Assembly (NCBI GenBank): GCA_017303935.1
Contig: JAFLBD010000003.1
Location: 555,692-619,691, forward strand
Source: Armatimonadota bacterium
GTDB lineage: Bacteria > Armatimonadota > Fimbriimonadia > Fimbriimonadales > Fimbriimonadaceae
Direction: 5' to 3'
DNA length: 64,000 nt
Part shown: piece after piece, positions 1 to 8,334 of the stretch
Layout: every line of letters begins with the position of its first letter
Position numbering within the stretch: the first letter of the stretch is position 1
Translations under genes and position numbers: made by a program
Notes under the pieces: model-generated
What the model was told of the DNA's origin: nothing
What the model saw: the letters and a program-made list of their open reading frames with translations, nothing else
The model's database searches: none

Positions 1-171
1 ATTGAGTGGAACTTCACAAAGTTCTTGGTGGACAAGCAAGGCAAGGTTCGCTACCGATTTATGCCACGGGAAGAACCAAATTCTGGGTTCATCGGTAAAG
101 CGATCGAGACCCTTCTGTCGGATGGCGCAACCAAGCCAGAGACAGCTAAGACCTCTCCGTCCAAACCCTGA
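1..171 (+). CDS. Glutathione peroxidase-family protein, C-terminal fragment
   Basis: The open frame enters from the left edge and ends with TGA at 169-171, leaving 56 residues. It opens with IEWNFTKFLVDKQGKVRYRF, which matches the C-terminal part of thiol/glutathione peroxidases: the WNFTKF strand and helix, then the final RF-x-P turn. The catalytic Cys and Gln lie outside the window, so the type (Cys or Sec) cannot be judged. The tail after the fold (about 15 residues rich in Ser, Lys and Pro) is not conserved in the family as far as I know. The family reduces hydroperoxides using thioredoxin or glutathione. The gene is convergent with the rhodanese gene and separated from it by 6 bp. Confidence 0.8.
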   Translation: MEWNFTKFLVDKQGKVRYRFMPREEPNSGFIGKAIETLLSDGATKPETAKTSPSKP

Positions 172-177
172 TTCGGC

Positions 178-501
178 TCAATACGGCTTCAACGAGGGAT
201 CAACTTCTACAGCGTAGGCGTTGATCCCTCTTGCTAAATTCCAGACTTGCTTGAATCCAGAATCCAGTAGGAACCCTGCCACGCGTGCGCTTCGGGCGCC
301 CGATCGGCAATAGACGACCGTTGGCGCATTCGGGTCGAGCTCACCAAATTTTGATGCGATCATGCCTAGCGGAATGTGAACGTCGTTTGGCAACACTGAA
401 ACTTCTCTCTCATCTGCCTCCCGAACGTCTAGCAAAACTAAATTAGGAAATCTTGTCCTAAATTCCGCAAGTTCCGAAGGTTGTATTTCAGGAATGGCCA
501 C
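178..501 (-). CDS. Rhodanese-like single-domain protein
   Basis: This is a 107-residue single rhodanese domain with no signal peptide. The signature blocks are visible: LLDVREADER near residue 23, the HIPLG turn near residue 43, and the active-site loop CRSGARS near residue 68 with the persulfide-forming Cys followed by Arg. Single-domain rhodaneses carry sulfane sulfur between a donor and a thiol acceptor in the cytoplasm; the physiological partner cannot be read from the sequence. The start is GTG at 501. It lies 9 bp downstream of recG on the same strand, so the two are probably co-transcribed. Confidence in the family is high and in the substrate low. Confidence 0.88.
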   Translation of the reverse strand: MAIPEIQPSELAEFRTRFPNLVLLDVREADEREVSVLPNDVHIPLGMIASKFGELDPNAPTVVYCRSGARSARVAGFLLDSGFKQVWNLARGINAYAVEVDPSLKPY

Positions 502-510
502 GATATCATT

Positions 511-2640
511 CTAACCTATTGCGACGGATTCTCTTTGAGCTGCAGCCGCTTCGACTCGAGGACGCAACAATGCATGCTCAGACTTTTCTAAACTCGGATC
601 GCTCGAAACAATCATTGCGGCGGCTTTGCGCGCATCTTCCAAGATTTCAGCATCACGGATCAAATCGGCAATTTTGAATACTTGCCCGCTCTGCTTGGTC
701 CCCATCAAGTCTCCCGGGCCACGAATCCGCAAATCCTCTTCCGCCAGCCTGAAACCATCTTGAGTTTCCACCATGATCTTCATGCGCTCCTCTGCATCGG
801 GAGTAGTGGCATCGGCGACTAGAATGCAATAGCTCGCGTGCTCGCCACGTCCTACCCGCCCGCGAATCTGATGAAGCTGACTCAGTCCAAAGCGGTTGGC
901 GTCCTCGATAACCATCACTGAAGCGTTCTTGACATCAACGCCGACTTCGATCACCACCGTGCTGACCAAGATGTCCAGATTGTGATCGCGAAACTCCTCC
1001 ATCACCGCTTCCTTTTCCGCCGGCTTCATCTGACCATGAAGCAGCCCCACTCGGAATTCAGGAAAGGTCTCGACTTTCAATCGGTAAAAGAGGTCGGTCG
1101 CCGCTTGCGCCTGCATCTTTTCGCTTTCTTCGATCAGCGGGCAGACAACGTATGCCTGGCGACCCTCTTGCACGAGCTTGCGGACGCCTTCGTAGACGGA
1201 CTGCCGCTCATTGGTCCTTTTCCAGTGCGTCTTGATTGGCTTTCGGCCTGGCGGTAGTTCATCGATGACGCTCTTGTCGAGGTCCCCATAAAACGCCATC
1301 GCCATCGTCCGCGGAATTGGGGTCGCTGTCATCACCAGAATATCCGGCGGGATTTCAGACTTTTCTTTGATCGCCTGCCGCTGCTTCACTCCGAATCGGT
1401 GTTGTTCGTCAATCACGCCAAGTCCAAACCGGTGAAACTTCACCGTGTCCTCGATCAGAGCATGAGTCCCGACGACCACCAGAGCTTCGCCGTTTGCGAT
1501 CTTATCTAGGCTCTTCTTTCGCGCCTTGGCATTCTGCTTGCCCATCACGAGTTCGACTTCGATCCCAATCGGATGGAAGAACCGCTTCAATCCGGCGGCA
1601 TGCTGCTCGGCCAAAATCTCTGTCGGCGCCATCAATGCGGCTTGGTAGCCAGCTCGCACTGCGGCGAGAATCGCGCAGGCCGCAACCGCCGTCTTACCCG
1701 AACCTACGTCGCCTTGCACCAGGCGATGCATCGGGAACGGCGCGCGCATATCATCCCATATTTCATTGACAACTCGGCGTTGGGCACCAGTGAGTTCAAA
1801 CGGGAGCATTTTGGCGACATCTTCCCAGATTTCACCGTGCGAAAAAAGGCCGCCGGACGAATGATCAAAATCGAATGCAATCCCTGTCTCGCGATGGGTC
1901 GAAGCTCGGAGCTGCGCCATCACCACTTGTGGCACCAGGAATTCGTCAAACACCAATCTTCGACGTGCTTTGGGCACATCATCCAAGCTCTCTGGGTGGT
2001 GTAATCGGGCGATGCACTCGCGCTGATTTCCGAGCCCAAACTTGCGCCGCAAATCGGATGGCACAAAGTCCTGAAGTGACGGAAGCAACTTCTCCATCAC
2101 CGACGAGACCGCTTTTCGGATGTTGCCTTGGTTCAGACCGTCGGTCGCAGGATATATGGGAACAATGCGCGCAAAGGACTCGCCGTCATCCTCGGCGTCC
2201 AACACCTCGAACTCAGGCGAAGCGATTTCGTAGCTGTAACGGCCCTCTTTGACTGTTCCAAACGCGATAATCTCCCCTTCGCAATCTCGGAGCTTTTTCG
2301 CGATCCAAGGTTGATTGAACCAAACAAGTTGCACCGATCCCGTTCCATCGTGCAACGTCGCTTTGATTGGAAGCGAACGGCCACCCGAGGGGCGGTAATC
2401 AAGCTGGCGGATGTACCCACGAACCGTGACCTGCTGTCCGGGCCGAATCGAAGCGATCTTCGGAAGTTTGCTTCGATCCTCGTAGCGACGGGGAAAGTGT
2501 TCGAGGAGCTCTTGAGGAGTGCGGATCCCAAGTTTCTCATAGGATTTGGCAAGTCGCGGCCCCACCCCTTTTACATATTGGAGCTCTGAAACAACTTGAT
2601 CCACTGGCGAATTCCCCAATTTCAATACTAATAGACGCAC
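511..2640 (-). CDS. recG: ATP-dependent DNA helicase RecG
   Basis: RecG is a branch-migration helicase that regresses stalled replication forks and processes Holliday junctions. The 709-residue protein shows an N-terminal helix-hairpin-like segment (YVKGVGPRLA), an OB-fold wedge domain (about residues 60-170), a superfamily 2 helicase core with Walker A GDVGSGKT, the DEQH box (VIDEQHRFG), motif III TATPIPRT and the C-terminal QIRGRVGRG motif VI region. Length is normal for RecG. The outermost start is GTG at 2640; an in-frame GTG at 2604 would also fit, giving MDQVVSELQ. It is divergent from the ATP synthase operon, with only 44 bp between the start codons, and is followed by the rhodanese gene. 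Confidence 0.97.
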   Translation of the reverse strand: MRLLVLKLGNSPVDQVVSELQYVKGVGPRLAKSYEKLGIRTPQELLEHFPRRYEDRSKLPKIASIRPGQQVTVRGYIRQLDYRPSGGRSLPIKATLHDGTGSVQLVWFNQPWIAKKLRDCEGEIIAFGTVKEGRYSYEIASPEFEVLDAEDDGESFARIVPIYPATDGLNQGNIRKAVSSVMEKLLPSLQDFVPSDLRRKFGLGNQRECIARLHHPESLDDVPKARRRLVFDEFLVPQVVMAQLRASTHRETGIAFDFDHSSGGLFSHGEIWEDVAKMLPFELTGAQRRVVNEIWDDMRAPFPMHRLVQGDVGSGKTAVAACAILAAVRAGYQAALMAPTEILAEQHAAGLKRFFHPIGIEVELVMGKQNAKARKKSLDKIANGEALVVVGTHALIEDTVKFHRFGLGVIDEQHRFGVKQRQAIKEKSEIPPDILVMTATPIPRTMAMAFYGDLDKSVIDELPPGRKPIKTHWKRTNERQSVYEGVRKLVQEGRQAYVVCPLIEESEKMQAQAATDLFYRLKVETFPEFRVGLLHGQMKPAEKEAVMEEFRDHNLDILVSTVVIEVGVDVKNASVMVIEDANRFGLSQLHQIRGRVGRGEHASYCILVADATTPDAEERMKIMVETQDGFRLAEEDLRIRGPGDLMGTKQSGQVFKIADLIRDAEILEDARKAAAMIVSSDPSLEKSEHALLRPRVEAAAAQRESVAIG

Positions 2641-2650
2641 GTCAACCTGT

Positions 2651-2679
2651 TTCGGATTCAGGCCGATTCAAACTAAAAT
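2651..2679 (+). promoter_or_regulatory. Putative promoter of the ATP synthase operon
   Basis: TTCGGA (2651-2656) and TAAAAT (2674-2679) are separated by 17 bp. The -10 box is good and the -35 box weak. The -10 ends only 5 bp before the ATG of the first gene and there is no Shine-Dalgarno sequence, so the transcript would be leaderless or nearly so. The site lies in the short divergent gap with recG. This is inferred from consensus matching only. Confidence 0.4.
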
Positions 2680-2684
2680 AGCGC

Positions 2685-3068
2685 ATGAGCGACGACACCC
2701 CCAATTCTCCTGAAGAAATTGCTGAGGAAGCGCGGCAGAAGATTTCCGAAACTTCGAACGAGTTTGAAGCCAGGATGGCTGAGCTCGAGAAGCGCGGTGC
2801 CGCCGCAAAGGCTCGCTATGAAGCCACCAAAACCAAGGTCGCAACCGAGCGAAAGGAATCTGGAGATTCGGCAAGGGGATTGGGCATTGGCCTGGCTGTC
2901 GCCTACGCTATCATCGGTGCGCCGCTGGCGGGATTCGGGGCTGGATTCCTGATCGACAAGGCAAACGGTGGCGACACTTGGAAAGGGATTCTCGGACTCA
3001 TCGGCTCCGTCGCAGGCGTAGCTTACGCAATACTCATTCTTAATCGTGAAGAAAAGAAGCGCGGCTGA
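2685..3068 (+). CDS. AtpZ-like F0F1 ATPase accessory membrane protein
   Basis: This 127-residue protein has a charged, Ala/Glu/Lys-rich N-terminal half (residues 1-65, probably helical or coiled) followed by two membrane helices (about 70-92 and 100-118) and a basic tail. The two-helix hairpin with a GAGFLID-type motif is typical of the AtpZ/AtpQ family encoded at the head of atp operons. In other bacteria AtpZ works with AtpI in Mg2+/Ca2+ transport or in assembly of the c-ring. The N-terminal extension is longer than in most AtpZ proteins. The start is ATG with no ribosome binding site, immediately after a putative -10 box. Its 3' end overlaps the next gene by 23 bp. Confidence 0.75.
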   Translation: MSDDTPNSPEEIAEEARQKISETSNEFEARMAELEKRGAAAKARYEATKTKVATERKESGDSARGLGIGLAVAYAIIGAPLAGFGAGFLIDKANGGDTWKGILGLIGSVAGVAYAILILNREEKKRG

Positions 3069-3429
3069 AACCATCTTTCTGGATTACCGGTGGTTCTTGG
3101 CGGTGTCAGCGGCAATCGCGCTCATTTACCCGTTCACGCTGGGACTCCCGTTCATGTGGTGCTACCTCATCGGGTTGGTCGGGACGCTGATCAACACTTT
3201 GGGACTGTACGGGATCATCCATTTGCTCGGCGCATCGTTCAAAGAACAAGCTCAACCCAAGGGAGCCGCCGTGTTTCTCGTGCTCCTGTTTTTCATCAAG
3301 CTACCGGTGATGATCGGGTTGATGATGTACGCCCGAACGTTTGGCGAAGTTCCGGCAATCCATTTCTTTGTGGGACTCGGGGTGGTATACTGCTGGGCCA
3401 TAGGGTGGAGCCAAACGGTCAAACGTTGA
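3046..3429 (+). CDS. AtpI-like ATP synthase accessory membrane protein
   Basis: This 127-residue protein has four predicted membrane helices (about residues 15-32, 35-58, 72-92 and 102-120), the usual topology of AtpI and ATP-synthase subunit I proteins. The start is GTG at 3046, inside the end of the preceding gene in another frame. The 23-bp overlap implies translational coupling. Its position between the atpZ-like gene and atpB is the canonical slot for atpI, which helps c-ring assembly and is not part of the final enzyme. Similarity to well-studied AtpI is low by eye, so the assignment rests on topology and context. Confidence 0.65.
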   Translation: MKKRSAAETIFLDYRWFLAVSAAIALIYPFTLGLPFMWCYLIGLVGTLINTLGLYGIIHLLGASFKEQAQPKGAAVFLVLLFFIKLPVMIGLMMYARTFGEVPAIHFFVGLGVVYCWAIGWSQTVKR

Positions 3430-3475
3430 GCCCCCTATTGTTCTGTATATGTGGGACTTAATTGGAAGAGGAACG

Positions 3476-4261
3476 ATGCTCGCGGCCGGGGCAGCACACG
3501 GCGAAGAGCATGGCGGTGGTCACGGCCCAGTTGCTTACTGGGGAATCATGTTCTACCTTGGGCTGGTCGTCATCACATTGTTCGGATTGATGCACTTCGC
3601 CAAGCAAGGCCTCAACACCCGCTTCTTCAAGAACAAGCTCACAGCCTCATTTGAGCAACTTTACTACTTCATCGAAAACCTCGCGGTTGGAATCATCGGC
3701 TCCCACGGTCGAAAATACATCCCGATGGTGATGGTTTTCTGGATGATCATCTTTGTTTCGAACATCTTCGCGTTGTTCTTCCCAACTGGCCCAACCGCTG
3801 ACCTCGGGTTCAACGCAGCACTGGCAATCATTGCGATCATGTATGTCCAGTGGGAAGGTATTCGGGCGAACGGTGTGTTCGGCCACTTTTCGCACTTTGC
3901 TGGCCCGAAGCTTGGGATGGCACTCATCCCGATCACTGGCATGATCTTCATCATCGAACTCGTTTCGGAAATGATGAAGATGGTTTCGCTCTCACTCCGA
4001 CTGTTCGGAAACATCGATGGCGGCCACAAGGCTGCCGAAGCGATGAACGCATTGGGCGAATCCGCTTACGTTCCAATTGGCGCGTTCTTGATGCCAATCA
4101 AGCTCCTCACCTGCGTGGTTCAAGCACTGATCTTCAGTTTGCTGTTCTGCGTTTACCTGAGCTTGGTGACGCATCACGACCATGACGAGCATCACGACGA
4201 TCACGGACACGCTGGTGACGGGCACGATGTGGCTCACCATGAACTGCAAGCCGCCGTCTAA
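3476..4261 (+). CDS. atpB: ATP synthase F0 subunit a
   Basis: Subunit a forms the two proton half-channels next to the c-ring. The protein has about six membrane helices. The key Arg lies in the penultimate conserved helix block, SLSLRLFGNIDGGH, where FGN and the preceding Arg are the family signature. A His/Glu-rich N-terminus (HGEEHGGGHG) and a His/Asp-rich C-terminus (HHDHDEHHDDHGH) flank the membrane part; such tails could bind metal ions but are not needed for function. I chose ATG 3476 because AAGAGGA lies a few bases upstream. An ATG at 3449 is in frame but has no ribosome binding site. It is followed by atpE after 62 bp. Confidence 0.95.
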   Translation: MLAAGAAHGEEHGGGHGPVAYWGIMFYLGLVVITLFGLMHFAKQGLNTRFFKNKLTASFEQLYYFIENLAVGIIGSHGRKYIPMVMVFWMIIFVSNIFALFFPTGPTADLGFNAALAIIAIMYVQWEGIRANGVFGHFSHFAGPKLGMALIPITGMIFIIELVSEMMKMVSLSLRLFGNIDGGHKAAEAMNALGESAYVPIGAFLMPIKLLTCVVQALIFSLLFCVYLSLVTHHDHDEHHDDHGHAGDGHDVAHHELQAAV

Positions 4262-4323
4262 AACGAATTTAACTCACCTCAACTACGAAAACAAAAACTT
4301 AGGAGAAAGAAACAGAAAATACT

Positions 4324-4527
4324 ATGAGCATGGTACCTCTCGCACTTGGTTTGGCCGCACTTGGCGTGGCCATCGGTCTTGGAATGATCGGCAACGCAGC
4401 TATGGCTGGCATGAGCCGACAACCAGAAGCTATCGGCAAATTGCAGACCGCAATGTTGATCGCTCTTGCGTTCGTCGAACTCGTGTTCTTGCTTACCGTC
4501 TTCGTTGGCCTCGGCTCGGTTAAGTAA
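4324..4527 (+). CDS. atpE: ATP synthase F0 subunit c
   Basis: This 67-residue proteolipid has two membrane helices joined by the polar loop SRQPE. Helix 1 carries the Gly-rich packing motif (GLAALGVAIGLGMIGNAA) and helix 2 the ion-carrying Glu in ALAFVELVF. The residue after this Glu is Leu and no Gln or Ser/Thr ligand set for sodium is evident, so proton use is more likely. It is shorter than most c subunits (usually 75-85 residues) because both ends are trimmed. A GGAG sequence lies about 18 bp upstream of the ATG, unusually far. A second in-frame ATG lies two codons downstream. Confidence 0.95.
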   Translation: MSMVPLALGLAALGVAIGLGMIGNAAMAGMSRQPEAIGKLQTAMLIALAFVELVFLLTVFVGLGSVK

Positions 4528-4610
4528 CCCACTTCTATCGTCTTCGCTGGTCCGGATTCTAACGATTCGGACCAGCCCTAACCTTCTTCACGATTTTTAC
4601 ACTCGAATTT

Positions 4611-5243
4611 ATGTCTAACGAGGCTAAGAACAAGCAATCCACGGCAAGCGCAGTTTCGCGCATGGTCGTTGGAGCTGTCGCCATGGTTGCCGGCATGTAC
4701 GCGAATCATGTGGGATTCTTCAAATTCATCGAAGACCCACTGATGGCACAGGGCATTCCACTCCAACTGGGCAAGACCGTGTCCGTCATCGGCGTCATGT
4801 TGATCTTGTTCCCAGTGATCCGGTCCTTCTTTATCGACCCACTGGAAGAAGCAATCACTTCGCGCAATTCCGAACTTGAAAAGACCTTCTCGGAAGCCGA
4901 AGCACTGCGCGCTGAAATGGCTGCAATGAAGTCCGATTACGAAAAGCGAATCTCGGATACTGAAGCAGACGCCCGCGAAAAGATTCAAAGCCAAATCAAA
5001 GAAGCGCAAGACCTGCGCACATCTTTGATGGCCGACGCCGCAAAAGCCAAGGAGCAAATGATCGCTCAGGCTCAGCAAGAAATCAACCTCTCCAAGGAGA
5101 AGTTGATGACCGAACTGCGAACGGAAGTCGCCAACCTCACTCTTTCGGCAACCGAGCGAATTCTCGGCGAGAACGTGGATTCTGCAAAGAACCGCAAGCT
5201 CGTGGCTGAATTCATCGAAAAGGCAGAGGTGCCTAGCGTCTAA
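4611..5243 (+). CDS. atpF: ATP synthase F0 subunit b
   Basis: Subunit b is the peripheral stalk that holds F1 to the membrane. The 210-residue protein has a long charged coiled coil (about residues 80-190, rich in Glu, Lys, Ala and Gln) and a C-terminal region that would contact delta. The N-terminus is unusual: instead of one membrane helix there are two hydrophobic stretches (about 18-36 and 55-75) separated by a short loop. It may therefore span the membrane twice or be anchored differently. The stop and the next start share one base (TAATG), so atpF and atpH are translationally coupled. Confidence 0.93.
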   Translation: MSNEAKNKQSTASAVSRMVVGAVAMVAGMYANHVGFFKFIEDPLMAQGIPLQLGKTVSVIGVMLILFPVIRSFFIDPLEEAITSRNSELEKTFSEAEALRAEMAAMKSDYEKRISDTEADAREKIQSQIKEAQDLRTSLMADAAKAKEQMIAQAQQEINLSKEKLMTELRTEVANLTLSATERILGENVDSAKNRKLVAEFIEKAEVPSV

Positions 5244-5794
5244 TGGATTCCCGAGTCGCCGCACGTTACGCACAAGCACTGTTTGATGTCGCCAAGAAGG
5301 ACGGCACCATTCAGAGCGTGAGCGACGACCTCAATGCCATTCGCTACGCCCTCAAGGCCGATCCGAAGTTTGCCCAATTCGTCAACGATCCATCGACCAA
5401 CCGAGATAAGAAGCTCAAGCTGCTCGAATCGGTATTCAGCGACCGGATCACCGCCTTGACGATGCACTTGCTGAGGTTGCTCCTCGAAAAAAGACGCGAA
5501 GGGCTCATCTCCCTCGTGTCTGAACAGTTCGAGACCCTGCGAAGAACCTCTGGAAATATCGCTTACGCCGAAATCGTGAGCGCAGACACTCTTTCGGAAG
5601 CGGAGCAAAAGGCCATCATCAAGCGGCTCGAAACAAGCTCCGGCAAATCAATTGAAGCCACTTTTAGCGTTGATCCTCACCTGCTGGGCGGGGTCAAGGC
5701 GCAAATCGGCAATTTCGTTTTGGACGGCACCGTCCGCGGCTCTCTGAACCGGTTGAAGGACCGGATCCTCTACGACGTTTTAAAACAAAGTTAA
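5243..5794 (+). CDS. atpH: ATP synthase F1 subunit delta
   Basis: Delta (OSCP) sits on top of F1 and connects alpha to the b stalk. The 183-residue length is normal. The N-terminal six-helix bundle starts with MDSRVAARYAQALFDVA, the classic RYAxAL motif, and the C-terminal domain ends with the conserved block DPHLLGGVKAQIGNFVLDGTVRGSLNRL, here seen as LLGGVKAQIG and LDGTVRGSL. It overlaps atpF by one base and precedes atpA by 14 bp. Confidence 0.96.
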   Translation: MDSRVAARYAQALFDVAKKDGTIQSVSDDLNAIRYALKADPKFAQFVNDPSTNRDKKLKLLESVFSDRITALTMHLLRLLLEKRREGLISLVSEQFETLRRTSGNIAYAEIVSADTLSEAEQKAIIKRLETSSGKSIEATFSVDPHLLGGVKAQIGNFVLDGTVRGSLNRLKDRILYDVLKQS

Positions 5795-5808
5795 CCTGGT
5801 AAGAACAC

Positions 5809-7335
5809 ATGGCGATTCGACCCGAAGAAATCACTTCTATTCTCACCCAAGAACTTCAAAAGTTCGAAAGGTCCGTTGAAGTAGACAATGTTGGCACCGT
5901 ACTCCAAGTTGGAGACGGTATTGCCCGCGTCTACGGCCTGCCCGATTGTCAAATGGGCGAGCTGCTGGAATTCCCTGAAGGAGTTTCTGGCCTGGCATTG
6001 AACCTCGAAGAAGATTCGATCGGTGCGGTGCTTATTGGCGACGAAACCAAAATCAAGGAAGGCGACAAGGTTCGCGAAACCGGAAAGATCATCCAGCTTC
6101 CAGTTGGTAAGGGTCTGCTCGGCCGCGTTATCAACGCTCTCGGTCAGCCTCTCGACGGTCTTGGACCAATCCACGCAGACGAATTCCGATTGATCGAGTC
6201 GAACTCCCCAGGCGTTGTCGAACGACAACCAGTGAAGGAGCCACTCCAATCCGGTATCAAGGCTGTTGACGCCATGATTCCTGTGGGCCGCGGACAGCGC
6301 GAGCTCGTTATCGGCGACCGCCAGACCGGAAAGACTTCGGTCTGCATCGACTTTATCATCAATCAGCGAACCACTCACCAGCCCGGCGAGTCCCCAGTGT
6401 TCTGCATCTATGTTGCGATCGGCCAGAAAATGGCTAACGTCGCACGTGTGGTAGAAACCCTGCGACAAACTGGTGCTCTGGAATACACCGTGGTTGTGGT
6501 TGCATCCGCTTCGGACTCGAACGCAATGCAATACCTCGCACCGTTCGCTGGTGCGGCAATTGGTGAATACTTCCGCGACAACAGCATGCACGCTTTGGTG
6601 GTCTACGATGACCTTTCCAAGCATGCTCAGGCATACCGCGCACTATCGCTCTTGCTCCGACGTCCTCCAGGACGAGAAGCTTATCCAGGCGACGTTTTCT
6701 ACCTTCACAGCCGCTTGCTCGAACGAGCTGCAAAGCTCAGCGACGAAAAGGGTGGCGGTTCTTTGACGGCACTCCCAGTCATCGAAACCCAAGCTGGCGA
6801 CGTTTCCGCATACATTCCGACCAACGTGATTTCGATTACAGACGGTCAGATTTACCTTGAGCCCGACCTGTTCTTTGCTGGCGTTCGCCCCGCAATTAAC
6901 GTCGGTATCTCGGTGAGCCGTGTGGGTGGTAACGCTCAAGTCAAGGCGATGAAGCAAGTCGCCGGTAAGATCAAGCTTGAAATGGCACAGTACCGAGACG
7001 TTGCTGCATTCGCACAGTTTGCAAGCGACCTCGACAAGGCCACTCAAATGCAGCTCCAGCGAGGTCAGCGACTCACCGAGCTTCTCAAGCAAGGACTCGC
7101 AGCTCCAATGGACGTGATCGATCAAGTTATCATCATCTTCGCAGGTACTGCAGGAACGCTCGACCAGGTTGAGAATAGCCAAGTTTCCGCACTGGAACAA
7201 GCCATCCTCAAGCATGTGCACGAGAAGTACCCAGACGTGGTCGAGACACTCAAGTCCACAAAGTCCATGTCAGGAGACATCGAAGACAAACTCAAAAAGG
7301 CTTACGACGAAGCCCTGAGCAATTTCAAGGGCTAA
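5809..7335 (+). CDS. atpA: ATP synthase F1 subunit alpha
   Basis: This 508-residue alpha subunit carries the non-catalytic nucleotide sites of F1. The N-terminal beta-barrel (about residues 25-95) is followed by the nucleotide-binding domain with P-loop GDRQTGKT (about 170), the alpha-characteristic GRGQREL just before it, the [13 protein letters not shown] block and the arginine-finger region [11 protein letters not shown] (about 370). The C-terminal helical domain is complete. The catalytic partner beta (atpD) is not downstream as it is in most bacteria: atpG follows and then the operon ends. Confidence 0.98.
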   Translation: MAIRPEEITSILTQELQKFERSVEVDNVGTVLQVGDGIARVYGLPDCQMGELLEFPEGVSGLALNLEEDSIGAVLIGDETKIKEGDKVRETGKIIQLPVGKGLLGRVINALGQPLDGLGPIHADEFRLIESNSPGVVERQPVKEPLQSGIKAVDAMIPVGRGQRELVIGDRQTGKTSVCIDFIINQRTTHQPGESPVFCIYVAIGQKMANVARVVETLRQTGALEYTVVVVASASDSNAMQYLAPFAGAAIGEYFRDNSMHALVVYDDLSKHAQAYRALSLLLRRPPGREAYPGDVFYLHSRLLERAAKLSDEKGGGSLTALPVIETQAGDVSAYIPTNVISITDGQIYLEPDLFFAGVRPAINVGISVSRVGGNAQVKAMKQVAGKIKLEMAQYRDVAAFAQFASDLDKATQMQLQRGQRLTELLKQGLAAPMDVIDQVIIIFAGTAGTLDQVENSQVSALEQAILKHVHEKYPDVVETLKSTKSMSGDIEDKLKKAYDEALSNFKG

Positions 7336-7391
7336 TTAACCACTTCTTGGACCGGGTCCACCATTAACCCGGTCCAGACTAATCTAGATTT

Positions 7392-8252
7392 ATGGCAAAC
7401 CTGAAGCAGATCCGGGCGAGAATCCGAACGTCAAAGAACATTCGGCAAATCACACGAGCCATGAAGCTCGTGGCAGCTGCACGTCTCAAAAAGGCGCAGG
7501 ACCGAGTGACAGAGGCACGTCCCTACAGCGAGAAGATGCGAGAGCTCATGCTCAGCCTTTCTTCCGGGGGAGATTTGCCAACGCATCCACTGCTCGAAAA
7601 GCGCAGCGGAACCAAAACCTGCCTTATCATGATCTCAGCCGATCGCGGACTCGCGGGAAGCTACAACACAAACCTGATCCGAAAGGCGTTCGACTGGCTT
7701 AAGGAAGGCGGAAACACCTCTGACGTGTTCACCGTCGGAAAGAAGGGCCTCCAGTTCTTCGGCAAGCGCGGCTACCACATCGCAGGATCGCACACCGTTC
7801 CGACAGCCGGAGCGCAGTACGACGACGCCGTCACCGTTTGCAAGTTCGCCAGAGAAAAGTTTGAATCCGGCGAATACGACCGAATTTTCATCTGCTACAG
7901 CAAGTTCTACTCGCCGATCCGACAGGTGCCGCAGATTGTCCAGATTCTGCCAATCGAGCCGCCAGTCACCGACGAAGAACCCACCGCCAGCAAATCCTAC
8001 ACGTTCGAACCAGACGCCGCTTCCCTCCTCGGGACGCTGTTGCCGAAGTACCTCATGAACCAGGTCTTCCAAGCTATGCTCGAGTCCACAGCCTCAGAGC
8101 ACGGAAGCCGAATGACCGCCATGACAAGCGCCACGGATAACGCAGGCAAAATGATTGAGAGCCTCACGCTCAAGGCAAACCGCGAGCGACAAGCCAACAT
8201 CACCAAGGAAATCTTGGAAGTGGTCGGCGGAGCAGAAGCCTTAAACGGCTAA
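7392..8252 (+). CDS. atpG: ATP synthase F1 subunit gamma
   Basis: Gamma is the rotor shaft of F1. The 286-residue protein starts with MANLKQIRARIRTSKNIRQI, the typical N-terminal coiled-coil helix, and ends with the matching C-terminal helix containing RMTAMTSATDNAGKMIE and RERQANITKEI. The middle Rossmann-like domain (about residues 75-210) is present. It is the last gene of the operon: a strong intrinsic terminator begins 18 bp after its stop. In the standard atpBEFHAGDC order atpD and atpC would follow; here they must lie elsewhere in the genome. Confidence 0.97.
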   Translation: MANLKQIRARIRTSKNIRQITRAMKLVAAARLKKAQDRVTEARPYSEKMRELMLSLSSGGDLPTHPLLEKRSGTKTCLIMISADRGLAGSYNTNLIRKAFDWLKEGGNTSDVFTVGKKGLQFFGKRGYHIAGSHTVPTAGAQYDDAVTVCKFAREKFESGEYDRIFICYSKFYSPIRQVPQIVQILPIEPPVTDEEPTASKSYTFEPDAASLLGTLLPKYLMNQVFQAMLESTASEHGSRMTAMTSATDNAGKMIESLTLKANRERQANITKEILEVVGGAEALNG

Positions 8253-8270
8253 TCTTGCGATCAGATCACA

Positions 8271-8300
8271 AAAAGCCAGGCCAAACGGCCTGGCTTTTTT
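8271..8300 (+). terminator. Rho-independent terminator of the ATP synthase operon
   Basis: A perfect 12-bp stem (AAAAGCCAGGCC with GGCCTGGCTTTT) and a 4-base loop are followed by a T run. It starts 18 bp after the atpG stop, so the operon really ends without atpD and atpC. Confidence 0.95.
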
Positions 8301-8334
8301 GGTAACCGCACCCACCGCAAACCGTCAAATTTGT

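Noticed and set aside
8299..8334. TTG 8299 as start of the lipoprotein gene
   Set aside because: It lies in the T run of the ATP synthase terminator; GTG 8335 gives a proper signal peptide and lipobox.
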